Assembly: GCF_000374305.1 (NCBI RefSeq) | Contig: NZ_KB894095.1 | Location: 372,001 to 436,000, forward strand | DNA: 64,000 nt | DNA from: Actinomadura flavalba DSM 45200 | GTDB lineage: Bacteria; Actinomycetota; Actinomycetes; Streptosporangiales; Streptosporangiaceae | Direction of reading: 5' to 3' | Shown here: positions 50,411 through 59,487 of the stretch, one piece after another | How positions within the stretch are numbered: position 1 is the stretch's first letter | Layout of the letters: each line of letters begins with the position of its first letter | Translations under genes and position numbers: made by a program | The notes under the pieces: generated by a model | The model's database searches: none | The model's input: only the letters and a program-made list of their open reading frames with translations | What the model was told of the DNA's origin: nothing

Positions 50411-51988
50411 GTGAAGGATCAAGGTCAAGTGATCCGCGTCAGCGCGACGGACGCCGGTTCTACTGGCTGCCCCCAGGCGTTGGCGTTGAAAGTGCGCCCA
50501 TCGCCCCACGGCCGTCCCCGCACCGGCTCGCCGTTGCAGACCTTCGCGCTGGGCCCCCTCATGGCCGCCCTCGATCGGGTCGAGTTCGGCGGACAGGACG
50601 AGGACGCCGTCGTGGAAGAACTCCGGCGGACCCGAGGCACGTTCGGCTCGCGATCCGCTCCCGCCCATGACGGTCTCGTCTCCTGGTCCGTCGAGGCGTT
50701 CCGCAACTACCGGGCCGCCTGGCACGCCCAGCAGGCCGCGGCCGCGGTTCCCTGCCGACGGCCGGTGCGGTCCGAGTGGAAGGTCGTGCACCGCCGCGAC
50801 GCTCCCGACCACCGCGGTGTGCGCCGCTACGAGCAGACCTGCTGGGGACGGCGCTACCAGTCCGACGACGGCTCGGTCCGGGAGATATGGCTGCTCGGGC
50901 ACACCGTTCCGAAAGAGCGTCCGCCGGTCGTCCGCGCGGCGGCGGCGAACGTCGCCGCCTTCGGCGGATCAGGGACTCCGGACCGGGTGCGCGTGATCGT
51001 CTTCGGGGCGGCGTCACCGGTCGCGGAACCGGTCCTCGAGTGGACGGCCGACGAGATCCGGCGGCGCGCCCGCGACGAGGTCGCGCCGCGTCTGATCGAG
51101 GTCGTGGACGACACCGCGCGCCGGACGGGCGGTGACTGCGCGCGCTGCCCGCAGACGTCCGACTGCTCCGCGCTCCCGGCGGGCGACCTGCTGCCGCACG
51201 TCCCCGCCACTGGCGGCCCAAGGCGGTCGCTCTCCGTCACCGACCTGCGCTACCACCATGACTGCCCGGCGCGTTATCACCTGCTGATGCAGTTGCACAT
51301 CCGCGACGCCGGGCCGGCCGAGAGCCTGCCGATCCTCGTGGGCCGGGCCGTGGACGCGGCGTTGCGGGATCGTCATGGGGCCGGTTCCCCCACTCGCCGG
51401 TGTTCGCCGGAACAGCCGATGGACGCAGCCGTCGCAGCGCTGCCTGAGGACGGCCGGAGTCCGGCGGCACGGATGCTGGCGCGGCATTCGGCGTTCTGCC
51501 CCTATCCCGACGTGGACGAGGACGACGGTGCGGCGCGCGATCTCGTCGTCGTCCACGACGAGCGGCTCGGCGTGGTCTTCGTCGCAGCGCCCGATCTGCT
51601 CTACCGGCGTTCCGGCGGCTGGGTATGGCGGGAGACCAAGACGTCGTCGCGCGGGCTGCGGCGTGATCTTCCCCTGCTGCGGCAGTTCCCGCAGCTCGCG
51701 CTGGCGGTTCTGATGCTGGCCGCCGGGGCGCTCGGCGGTGAGGTGACCCGCTCGCGAGTCGAGTTGGAGCACCTGCGCCCGGACGGCTGCGCGCTGGAGG
51801 AGTGGAACCCGGACGATCCGGACGTCGTGGCGGAGGCCCGCCGGATCATCGGCGACCTCGTCGTCCCGTTGCTGGCCGACGCGGCGTTCGAGGCGACGCC
51901 GGGCCGGGCCTGCGGGAGCTGCGAGGTTCGCCGGTGGTGTGCGCCGGGTGCGCGGCACGTGCTGCGTGCGGAAGGTCCGACGGCGTGA
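50411..51988 (+). CDS. Tandem Cas4/RecB-like PD-(D/E)XK nuclease, first gene of the pPIWI-RE island
   Basis: A 525-residue protein made of two related halves. The C-terminal half (~275-515) has Cys285 (DCPARYHL), the nuclease core Asp395 in APDLLY with Glu408/Lys410 in RETK, and the Fe-S end CGSCEVRRWC (501/504/510), the Cas4/AddB layout. The N-terminal half repeats the frame, with Cys20 (GCPQALALKVRP) and CARCPQTSDC (243/246/252), but lacks the D/ExK core, so it is probably inactive. GTG 50429 may be the true start. The GTGA overlap with the next gene shows co-translation. Confidence 0.8.
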   Translation: MKDQGQVIRVSATDAGSTGCPQALALKVRPSPHGRPRTGSPLQTFALGPLMAALDRVEFGGQDEDAVVEELRRTRGTFGSRSAPAHDGLVSWSVEAFRNYRAAWHAQQAAAAVPCRRPVRSEWKVVHRRDAPDHRGVRRYEQTCWGRRYQSDDGSVREIWLLGHTVPKERPPVVRAAAANVAAFGGSGTPDRVRVIVFGAASPVAEPVLEWTADEIRRRARDEVAPRLIEVVDDTARRTGGDCARCPQTSDCSALPAGDLLPHVPATGGPRRSLSVTDLRYHHDCPARYHLLMQLHIRDAGPAESLPILVGRAVDAALRDRHGAGSPTRRCSPEQPMDAAVAALPEDGRSPAARMLARHSAFCPYPDVDEDDGAARDLVVVHDERLGVVFVAAPDLLYRRSGGWVWRETKTSSRGLRRDLPLLRQFPQLALAVLMLAAGALGGEVTRSRVELEHLRPDGCALEEWNPDDPDVVAEARRIIGDLVVPLLADAAFEATPGRACGSCEVRRWCAPGARHVLRAEGPTA

Positions 51989-53070
51989 ACGACGAGGCGT
52001 CGCACGAGCGGGTACTCGGCGCGGTGGCGAGCGCGTTGGTGCGTGTCGATGAGCTGCGGAACCTGACGGCGTTCCGGATGCCGTATCCGGACGAGATCCA
52101 GGGCGCTCTGAATCGGATCGTCCTGCATTGCCTGCGTCAGCGTGCGCGGGCGCCTGGGTCGGTGCCGGAGATGATCCGCTGGGGATATCAACTTCCGCTC
52201 GGCGACTGGCCGTTGCGGCTGCCCGACGCCGTCTACCCGGCGGACGGTCTCCTGGTCGACGACGCCTCGGGAGCGCCGACGGCCCTGTGCCACGAGATCG
52301 CGCTGTGCGCGGAGAGCGGCGATCCGATCCGCGCGGCCGCGCAGCCGGTGACGCGGCTCGCGATCCTCGCCGCCGAACGCAACCAGGCCGTGGCGTTCAG
52401 TCTGCTGCGCGAGGTTCTGGCGACGCATCCGATGCTCACCAACGATGCGCTCAACCGGGTGGGGTTCGACCGTCGGCTCGGTGAACTGGGCGAGTATCTG
52501 GGCGACTTCTACCGTCCGATCGGCCCGGAGTACGCCGCAGGGGACGAGGTCTACCCGTGCGCGTGCTGTGGAACGCCGGTGCGCCGGACCTTCACGGAGA
52601 CCTGGTGGTGCGAGCGGGAGGAGTGCGGCGACGAGATCTTCGTCGGCGAGCCGGTGGACTGGGACGCCAAGGTCCGGCTACAGGGCGACAGGAGACACCG
52701 GCAGTTCGTCTCCGGGCCGGACCGGGCGGTGCTGCGTGTCGCGGACGTCCTGTCGGTGCCGGGGGTCGCGGTCACGCGCTGGCCACCGCGCGGACCCGGC
52801 GGCCTGCGGGTGGACGTACCGGGACGTTCGTGGAACGCGACCCTCGTCGATTGGCACAACCCGGCACTGCTCGGCCGGGCGATCGCAGCGGCGTCGGCAC
52901 TCGACGGTGTCAGCCCCGTGACCTGGGTGGTGGCGCAGTACCGGGTCGACGCGGACCCGGACTACCTGCACGTGGTGCGCGATCAGACCACCCCGCCGAG
53001 CGAGACGCCGCGGGTGAGCTCGGAGGAGGAGTTCACCACGATGGTCCGTGAGGAGAGCCGACGTGCGTAG
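51985..53070 (+). CDS. pPIWI_RE_Y / REase-type component
   Basis: A 361-residue protein starting at GTG 51985 inside the upstream stop. The N-terminal ~180 residues (RNLTAFRMPYPDEIQGALNR; PLGDWPLRLPD) fit the Y domain of pPIWI-RE three-gene islands. Next is a zinc ribbon (CACCGTP and WWCEREECG, Cys192/195/209/214). The C-terminal part (RWPPRGPGGLRVDVPGRSW; ATLVDWHNPALLGRAIAAAS; TWVVAQYRVDADPDYLHVV) is the restriction-endonuclease-like domain, with Asp277 and Asp289 as candidate metal ligands. The family assignment is from memory of the 2013 pPIWI-RE description. It is likely the nuclease that acts with the argonaute-like protein. Confidence 0.78.
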   Translation: MNDEASHERVLGAVASALVRVDELRNLTAFRMPYPDEIQGALNRIVLHCLRQRARAPGSVPEMIRWGYQLPLGDWPLRLPDAVYPADGLLVDDASGAPTALCHEIALCAESGDPIRAAAQPVTRLAILAAERNQAVAFSLLREVLATHPMLTNDALNRVGFDRRLGELGEYLGDFYRPIGPEYAAGDEVYPCACCGTPVRRTFTETWWCEREECGDEIFVGEPVDWDAKVRLQGDRRHRQFVSGPDRAVLRVADVLSVPGVAVTRWPPRGPGGLRVDVPGRSWNATLVDWHNPALLGRAIAAASALDGVSPVTWVVAQYRVDADPDYLHVVRDQTTPPSETPRVSSEEEFTTMVREESRRA

Positions 53071-56000
53071 CGGGCGATGGTACGCGGAGCTTGCCGCGGG
53101 ACTCGGGCACGGGACGCCGCGCGTGCCGCTGGAGGTGCTGTGCCCGGTGGAGCTGGGTCTGACGCTGCTGCGGCGGCTCGACGAGCGGCAGCCGCCGACG
53201 TCGGTCTGGGCGCTGCTGGGCGGCTATCCGTTCGCCCAGGCGGCAGGGCTGGCCCGCACGCCGGAGCAGCAGTGGATGATCACGTGTGTCCGGCACCGGC
53301 TGTGGCCACTGCGCCGGCGGGAGGCGTGGGTCCAGGCGCTGCGCGACTACCGCGCGCTGGACCCGAGCGTCCGCGCGTTCCGGCTCGCCGCGGATCTCGG
53401 CTCGTTCGAATGGACCGGGGCCACCGCGCTGACCGGCCGGTTCGACGTCTACGAGAAGGCGTTGGAGACGCTGCCCGACTTCGTGGAACGGCCTCTCGCA
53501 CCGGCCGAAGCGGGTGACCACTTCTACTTCGACCGTGACGAGCGCGTCGAGGTCACCATTCCCGACGACGTCGCGGACCGGCCGGAGCCGTCGCCGCCGC
53601 ACGACCTCACGACATCGACGCCGACGAACGGCGCCGCGCTGGAGGTTCCCTGGACGGAACTGGAAGAGGCGGCGGCGTGGATGGACGGGCGCGCGGCGCC
53701 GGGCGAGCGCGCCAACTGGTGGGAGAGCGTCCACCAGACCCGGCTGCTGGTCCGCGGCTCACACGGAGGCGACTTCCTCCCGGGCGAGGCGCTGCGGCTC
53801 GACGGGCTGCTGCACGCGGTCGGCATGGTCGGGGTGGGCAAGAGCACGCTGATGAAGGTGCTGGCCGTCTGGGCGGTCCGCCGCGACCAGCCGCTGCGGA
53901 TCACGCTGGTGGTCGGAGACGTCGCCGAACAACTGCGCACGGCGGAGGAACTGCGCGGCTTCCTCGGCGACGGGGCGGTGGTGCCGGTGATCGGGTCGTC
54001 CACCCGCGAGCAGCACGTCGAGGGGCTACACCGCAGGCTCGCGGGGCGCGGGCACCTGCTGCTGGCAGGGCACCACGAGGAGCACGGCTTCGGCGATCTG
54101 AGCACCGCCTGCCCGCTCGACGCCCTGCGCGGGGCGGAACGACCGGTCCGGCCGGTCGACGCACCGTGCTCGCGGCTCTACGCCGCGACCGGCGAGCCCG
54201 ACGACCGGCGGCGCCCCCGCCCGTCCGGTTGCCCGCTGTGGCACGCCTGCCCACGGCATGGCGCCGCGCGGGCCCAGGTGGACGCGCGGGTGTGGATCGC
54301 CAACATGGCGTCACTGGTCATGAGCCCGGTCGCCCCCGAGCTGGGCGGGGTGAGCCTGCGGCAGTTGGAACTGGCCTGCCTGCGCAGCGACATCATCGTC
54401 GTGGACGAGGCGGACCGGGTGATGATGAATCTGGACCTGATGTTCGCGCCCACGGCCACGCTCGTGTCGCGGGGGCCGCACTCGTGGCTGGACACCCTGC
54501 ACACGCACAGCATCAGCGAACTCTCCCAGGAAGGACGCATTCAGCTCTCCGACCGGAGGGTGCGGGACTGGGAGGTGGCGCTGTCCGTGGTCACCGGCGC
54601 CACGAACCTGCTCTACGCGATGCTGATCGCGAACGAGCGCCTGCGCGAGTGGGTGGGGATCGAGTATTTCAACTCCTGGACGCTCCAGGCGAAGCTCCTC
54701 ACCGAGCTGTTCCGCACGGACGATCCGCCGCCCAGCGGCGAGCGGGCACCGGCGGGCGCCGGTGACGGGCCCACGTCGTCGCGTGCACGGATGGAAGCCG
54801 CGTTCGACCAGTTCCGCGACGACCCGCTGGGCGATCAGGGCCCGTACGAGTCGGTCGCCGACCGCCTCGCCGCGGCGACGCAGGACCTGCTGCACACGCT
54901 GAACCCGCTGTCCGCGGCGAAGCGGCTCGACTCGGTCCTCGATGAGCTACGGGCGATGAAAGCGGACGCCGCGCCTGAACCGGACGAGGACGCCGCGCAG
55001 AGCGCCGAGCCGGGTCCGGACGACGAGGACGTCCCGTTCGCGAGCAAGCTGGAGTTCACCCTGCTGCTGTCGGCCCTGCACCACCGGCTGGACCGGCTGA
55101 CCTACCTGTGGCCGCAGGTCGAGGACGCGATGCGGCTGAACTCGGCGGACAACGAGCTGGTGCGCCGCCCGCCCATGGACTACATGCCGCTCGTACCGGA
55201 GTCCCCCATGGGCAACGTGCTGGGATTCCAGTACGTCGTGGACGAGCGGGAGGCGGCAGCCGAAGCCGTGACCGGAACGCTGCGGTTCTTCCGCTGCACC
55301 GGGGTCGGCCGGGAACTGCTGCTCTCCCTCCCCTCGCTGGGCGCCGACACCGCTGCGGGGCGCGGCGGGCCGCACGTGCTGCTGCTGTCGGGCACGAGCT
55401 GGGCCGGGACGTCGACCCGCTCGCACGTCGTCGCACCGGTGGGAGCCGTCCTGGGTCCGTCGGCGGAGGCCAGGACGCGGCTGCGCAACACCGTGTTCAG
55501 CACGGGTTTCTGCTACGGCGACGACGGTGAGCCGATCAGCGTCTCCGGCCAGCCGCGCCGCGTTCAGGCGTCGTTGCTGCGCGCCGTGGTGGACCGGCTC
55601 GGCAAGCCGGGACCGCACGGGATCTCCCCGCTCCAGGAGGAGATCAACAACGTCGAGGACCCGCGCCGGCGTCGTGCCCTGCTCCTGGTCAACAGCTACC
55701 AGGACGCGCGGTCCGTCGCCGACCAGCTCAACGCCATGCCGGACTGGCAGGGGCACGTCAAGGCACTCGTGGCCGACGACGCCGACGTCACCGAGGCGGT
55801 CGGCGGCGCGGACGACGCCGTGCCGGCGGGCACCGTGCGACGCGGGGAGGTGGGCCACCTCGCCACCGACGCCATGCTCCACGTGCTCGTCGCACCGTTG
55901 CTCGCCGTCGAACGCGGGCACAACATCCTGAACAGGAACCAGAACGCGGCGCTCGGAGTGGCGCTGCTGCTCACGCGCCCGCACCCGGTCCCGACGGACG

Positions 56001-56587
56001 TCGGCCTGTCGGTCCTGGCCATCAACGACTGGGAGAGCCGCGTCACCCGGGGCCTGGGCGTGTCCGGGGCCGAGCCCGCGTCGCTGAGTGAGCTGACCGC
56101 CGCGCACGCCTCACTCGACGCCGCCGCCCGTGCCTTCCGCACCTCGGCGCGCAGCGAGTGGGGGCGGCTGCTCACGCGCCGGTACGCGTACTCCGCGCTG
56201 AGCAAGGAGGAGCTGCGATCCTTCGCGTGGGACCAGCTCGTCGTCCTCTGGCAGGTGATCGGCCGGCTCGTCCGCGGCGGCGTCGCCGCCCGGGTGGTGT
56301 TCGTCGACGCGAAGTTCGCTCCCGGGCTCGCGGCGGCGAAGGCGCCGGGCGCCCGGCCGACGACCGTACGGCGCGACAACGCCAAGACCAGCCTGCTCTA
56401 CAACATCCGGGACGTCCTGCGCCCCTACCTGGCCCCGTTGCCGGACGACGCCCCGGTCGATCCGGCGGACGCGCAACTCGCCACTCTCCTGTACGAGCCC
56501 GTGTACCTGGCGCTGTGCGACCTGCTCGCCCACGTCGACCCGACCGATCTGGACGATCCCGGCTCCGGCGACGGGGAGAGGGGCTAG
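53063..56587 (+). CDS. Z-domain plus DinG/XPD-like Fe-S helicase of the pPIWI-RE island
   Basis: A 1,174-residue helicase. The N-terminal ~150 residues (TSVWALLGGYPFAQAAGLAR; LRDYRALDPSVRAFRLAA) are Z-domain-like. The helicase core follows: Walker A GVGKST (257-262), a four-Cys set (350, 369, 390, 396) in the position of a DinG/XPD Fe-S cluster, DEAD box DEAD (448-451), and motif VI QVIGRLVRGG (~1064-1073). GTG 53063 with AGGAGAG is preferred to GTG 53048; it overlaps the REase stop by 8 nt. It should unwind or translocate on nucleic acid for the pPIWI protein. Confidence 0.82.
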   Translation: MRSGRWYAELAAGLGHGTPRVPLEVLCPVELGLTLLRRLDERQPPTSVWALLGGYPFAQAAGLARTPEQQWMITCVRHRLWPLRRREAWVQALRDYRALDPSVRAFRLAADLGSFEWTGATALTGRFDVYEKALETLPDFVERPLAPAEAGDHFYFDRDERVEVTIPDDVADRPEPSPPHDLTTSTPTNGAALEVPWTELEEAAAWMDGRAAPGERANWWESVHQTRLLVRGSHGGDFLPGEALRLDGLLHAVGMVGVGKSTLMKVLAVWAVRRDQPLRITLVVGDVAEQLRTAEELRGFLGDGAVVPVIGSSTREQHVEGLHRRLAGRGHLLLAGHHEEHGFGDLSTACPLDALRGAERPVRPVDAPCSRLYAATGEPDDRRRPRPSGCPLWHACPRHGAARAQVDARVWIANMASLVMSPVAPELGGVSLRQLELACLRSDIIVVDEADRVMMNLDLMFAPTATLVSRGPHSWLDTLHTHSISELSQEGRIQLSDRRVRDWEVALSVVTGATNLLYAMLIANERLREWVGIEYFNSWTLQAKLLTELFRTDDPPPSGERAPAGAGDGPTSSRARMEAAFDQFRDDPLGDQGPYESVADRLAAATQDLLHTLNPLSAAKRLDSVLDELRAMKADAAPEPDEDAAQSAEPGPDDEDVPFASKLEFTLLLSALHHRLDRLTYLWPQVEDAMRLNSADNELVRRPPMDYMPLVPESPMGNVLGFQYVVDEREAAAEAVTGTLRFFRCTGVGRELLLSLPSLGADTAAGRGGPHVLLLSGTSWAGTSTRSHVVAPVGAVLGPSAEARTRLRNTVFSTGFCYGDDGEPISVSGQPRRVQASLLRAVVDRLGKPGPHGISPLQEEINNVEDPRRRRALLLVNSYQDARSVADQLNAMPDWQGHVKALVADDADVTEAVGGADDAVPAGTVRRGEVGHLATDAMLHVLVAPLLAVERGHNILNRNQNAALGVALLLTRPHPVPTDVGLSVLAINDWESRVTRGLGVSGAEPASLSELTAAHASLDAAARAFRTSARSEWGRLLTRRYAYSALSKEELRSFAWDQLVVLWQVIGRLVRGGVAARVVFVDAKFAPGLAAAKAPGARPTTVRRDNAKTSLLYNIRDVLRPYLAPLPDDAPVDPADAQLATLLYEPVYLALCDLLAHVDPTDLDDPGSGDGERG

Positions 56588-56590
56588 AGC

Positions 56591-59482
56591 ATGGCCGTGC
56601 CCTACGACGCGATCCGCCGGGCGGCGTACGAGCCCGCCGACGATGGCGGCGACCGCACTGCGGGCTTTCACACGCTGGAGTTCCCCGAGCGGATCACCGA
56701 GCATGTGGTCGACCTCTGCAACCTCACCCGGCAGGGCCGCATCCGCGTCCTGCTGCCGCCGACCCGCCGGCTGGACGCGCTGCTCCAGGCGCTGGACGTG
56801 CGTCTGGCGGTGCTGCCCCGTCCGGTCGCCTCCGAGGCGGGTCCGCGGACCTGGCTGTACTGCCCCGTGGACACGGCGGGCGAGCCGCTGCCGGTGCCCG
56901 TCCTGCTGCGGCTGCTCGACTACTGGATCGAGGAACTGCGTCCCGAGGACGAGCATCGGGACGCGGTCGAGCGCGTATGCGACGCACTGCGTGAGCAGTC
57001 GCCCGTCTGGCGGCGCGAGGACGTTCCGCTGCTGCGGTGCGGCGTCGGTGACGGCGGGACCGCGCAGCCGTCGGGCCTCCAGTACCTGCTGGCGACCCAG
57101 CACTTCGCCCGGCGGATTCAAGAGCTGCCGCCCTATGATTCCGGCGAGCACGTGCTGCGGTTCCGCTCCGTGGCGCGCCGGTCCCGTCAGCAGGGCGCGG
57201 AGCTGATGTCCCAGCCGCTTCCCCACGACGACGCGAGCGGACGGCGCTGGTGGTTCTCGGTGTGCGCGACCGTCACGCTGCACACGGTGCCGTTCCATCC
57301 GCGCCCCCGGGTCCATGTGCATTTCGGCGTACGCCGGTGGGCGACGCGCACCGATGCGAAGACGGGGTCACTCCGTCTGGGTTACCGCAGGGGCAGCGCG
57401 GTCTACCTCCGCCCGCTCGAAGCGTGGCTTCCCGGCGTCCCGCCCGGCGACCGGTACAGCGTGGCGTACGTGGTCGGGAACGGGGACGGGCACGCGTGGC
57501 GTGGCGGCGATCCCGCGAAGCTGATGCGGCGGCTGGCCATGCGCGCGCGAACGTTCCCGGAACCGGCGCAGCTTCTCGGTGACCCGGAGCGGTGGTTCGA
57601 CGGTGAACGGGGGGTGGACGCGTTCGTCGTGCACAGCACCCACATGGGCGAACACGGCGTCGGGGCGGGATTCATGTCCCATGAGCGGTCCCGTCTGGTC
57701 GCGTGGGCCGAGCAGGCGTTCGGCCCGGAGCTGGTCCGGGCCGCCGACCTCACGCGGTCGCGGCTGCCGGCGGGCAAGCCGCTGAACGCCCGCCGGAACG
57801 GGTCTCCGGAACGGACCGCGGCGACCAAGGCCGCCCTGGGGAGCGCGCGGCGTGCCTCGCTGGCGAAGCTCTACGCCGAATGGTCCGGAACGACCGAGTT
57901 CACGGCCCGGTTGCTGTGGCGCACCGAGAAAACGCGGGACGCGGCTGTCGCCGCCCTCACCGCCGCGCTCGGCCTCGACGGGGACGGCGGCGCGGGCGAG
58001 GTGAGCGTGCGGGACCACGACCGCAGCGGCCGCGGCCACCCCGTCGTACTGCGGTGGCCGACGGACGAGTTGATGGTGACGTTGCGCTGCCTGCGCCTGG
58101 ACAACGGGCTGGCGGACGGCCTGGGGGTGCCGCCGCGTCCGGCGCGGGGAAGGGCCGACCGAGCCGTCCGCGCGGTCCGCGAACGACGCGCGGACATGGG
58201 CGAGTTCCTGGCCGAGGACGGGGCGGACACGGCGGTCCCCTCGGTCGCGCTCGTGGAGATCGCGGGCAGGTCCGCGTACGGCGAGCTGAACGACCCCAAG
58301 TTCGCACTGCGGCTCGGCGCGGCGGGAAGCGGCGTGCTCACCCAGTTCGTCGTCTCCCCCGCGACGGCGCAGTCCAGCGAGGCGCAGTCCAGCAAGACGC
58401 TGCCCTCCGCGGCGGAGTCGGCGTGGCTCGACGCCCTCCGGCAACTGGGCGCCACCGTCGTGCCACGCACCGACGTTCCCGCCGGGCTGCCCGAGGATAC
58501 CCAGTACCTCGCCGTCTGGACGGCCACGAAGGCGCGCGGCAGCACCGCCTACTCGGCCAAGGGGAAGTTCCCGATCGCCGTGCTGGTGCGTCCGTGGGCC
58601 GACGGGCCGGACGCCGTCCTCGGCTGGGACCCCGGGGCGGTCACCGAGAGGGGCGCGTGGACGGCGTACCCGCGGTTCCTGGGGCGGTTGCCCGTCCTCG
58701 CGGCCGTCTCCGACCGGGACCTGGCCGATGTGCGCGACCCCGACGAACCGTGGTTCGACTGGTCCCGGAGTCGTGACGATCAGCGCGCGAGGATGGAGGA
58801 GTTCCTGCAACGGGTCCTCCACTCGGACCACGTCCGGGGCCGGCCCACGGTTCTGCTCGTCGACGCTCAGAACATCCGTTCCCTGTGGACGTGGGTGCAG
58901 GACGGCCAGGTGAGACGAGACCTCATCCGCACGGGCCAGGCGCCCGCCTTCCCGCTGTACCCCTGGCTGCGGCTGGTCCGGGTGCGCACTGCGGACCAGC
59001 GCGAGACGCCCCAGTGGTGGGGCCTTCCACGTCGTGAAGGCGTCGTCCACGGCCTGCCCTCCAACCTCTGGGTCGGCGGTGAGGGGGCGGGCAGGGTCTT
59101 CTACAGCACGGCGCCGAAGGCCTCGACCGCGTCCGGCTCCGCGGTGGAGGCGCACAAACTGAATCGCCGGAGGATTCGCAAGGGCGACCATGCCGGTGAG
59201 TGGACCATCGACGTCGACCGCCCGGCGTGGAACCCCGGCCTGGTGGAGATCGCCGTGCTCGGCTGCCACCCGGGCGACGGCGACGATCCACACGCGGTGG
59301 CGATGGCCGTCCACCAGTTGCGGCAGGCGCCCGACTACCGCGACGTGCTCGGCAGGCCGCTGCCGCTGCACCTCGCGCGGAAGGCGCAGGAGTACATCCT
59401 GCCGATGCGGAACGCGCGCGACGAGGACGCACCTGGCGGGGAGCCACCGGACGAGGAGATTCCCGGGCCGCCCCAGGACTGA
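56591..59482 (+). CDS. pPIWI_RE argonaute-like protein
   Basis: A 963-residue prokaryotic PIWI protein of the RE class. It starts 3 nt after the helicase stop with GGGGAGAGG upstream. The N-terminal ~250 residues are the X-domain-like region. Then a MID-like part (VALVEIAGRSAYGELNDPKF; LTQFVVS, about 551-590), and an RNase-H/PIWI domain from ~750: VLLVDAQNIRSLWTWVQD (Asp758, Arg763), FYST, DVDRPAWNPGLVEIAVLG (Asp875, Glu886), and the typical end PLPLHLARKAQEYI. The conserved Arg and Glu that name the family appear present. It is probably guide-directed nucleic-acid recognition in anti-invader defence. Confidence 0.82.
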   Translation: MAVPYDAIRRAAYEPADDGGDRTAGFHTLEFPERITEHVVDLCNLTRQGRIRVLLPPTRRLDALLQALDVRLAVLPRPVASEAGPRTWLYCPVDTAGEPLPVPVLLRLLDYWIEELRPEDEHRDAVERVCDALREQSPVWRREDVPLLRCGVGDGGTAQPSGLQYLLATQHFARRIQELPPYDSGEHVLRFRSVARRSRQQGAELMSQPLPHDDASGRRWWFSVCATVTLHTVPFHPRPRVHVHFGVRRWATRTDAKTGSLRLGYRRGSAVYLRPLEAWLPGVPPGDRYSVAYVVGNGDGHAWRGGDPAKLMRRLAMRARTFPEPAQLLGDPERWFDGERGVDAFVVHSTHMGEHGVGAGFMSHERSRLVAWAEQAFGPELVRAADLTRSRLPAGKPLNARRNGSPERTAATKAALGSARRASLAKLYAEWSGTTEFTARLLWRTEKTRDAAVAALTAALGLDGDGGAGEVSVRDHDRSGRGHPVVLRWPTDELMVTLRCLRLDNGLADGLGVPPRPARGRADRAVRAVRERRADMGEFLAEDGADTAVPSVALVEIAGRSAYGELNDPKFALRLGAAGSGVLTQFVVSPATAQSSEAQSSKTLPSAAESAWLDALRQLGATVVPRTDVPAGLPEDTQYLAVWTATKARGSTAYSAKGKFPIAVLVRPWADGPDAVLGWDPGAVTERGAWTAYPRFLGRLPVLAAVSDRDLADVRDPDEPWFDWSRSRDDQRARMEEFLQRVLHSDHVRGRPTVLLVDAQNIRSLWTWVQDGQVRRDLIRTGQAPAFPLYPWLRLVRVRTADQRETPQWWGLPRREGVVHGLPSNLWVGGEGAGRVFYSTAPKASTASGSAVEAHKLNRRRIRKGDHAGEWTIDVDRPAWNPGLVEIAVLGCHPGDGDDPHAVAMAVHQLRQAPDYRDVLGRPLPLHLARKAQEYILPMRNARDEDAPGGEPPDEEIPGPPQD

Positions 59483-59487
59483 GGGGG

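Noticed and set aside
50411..51988. CRISPR-Cas locus because of a Cas4-like protein
   Set aside because: No cas1, cas2, effector or repeat array in the window; the neighbours are pPIWI-RE components.
57368..59371. 667-codon minus-strand open frame opposite the pPIWI gene
   Set aside because: Same antisense pattern; the plus-strand product has the conserved PIWI ending.
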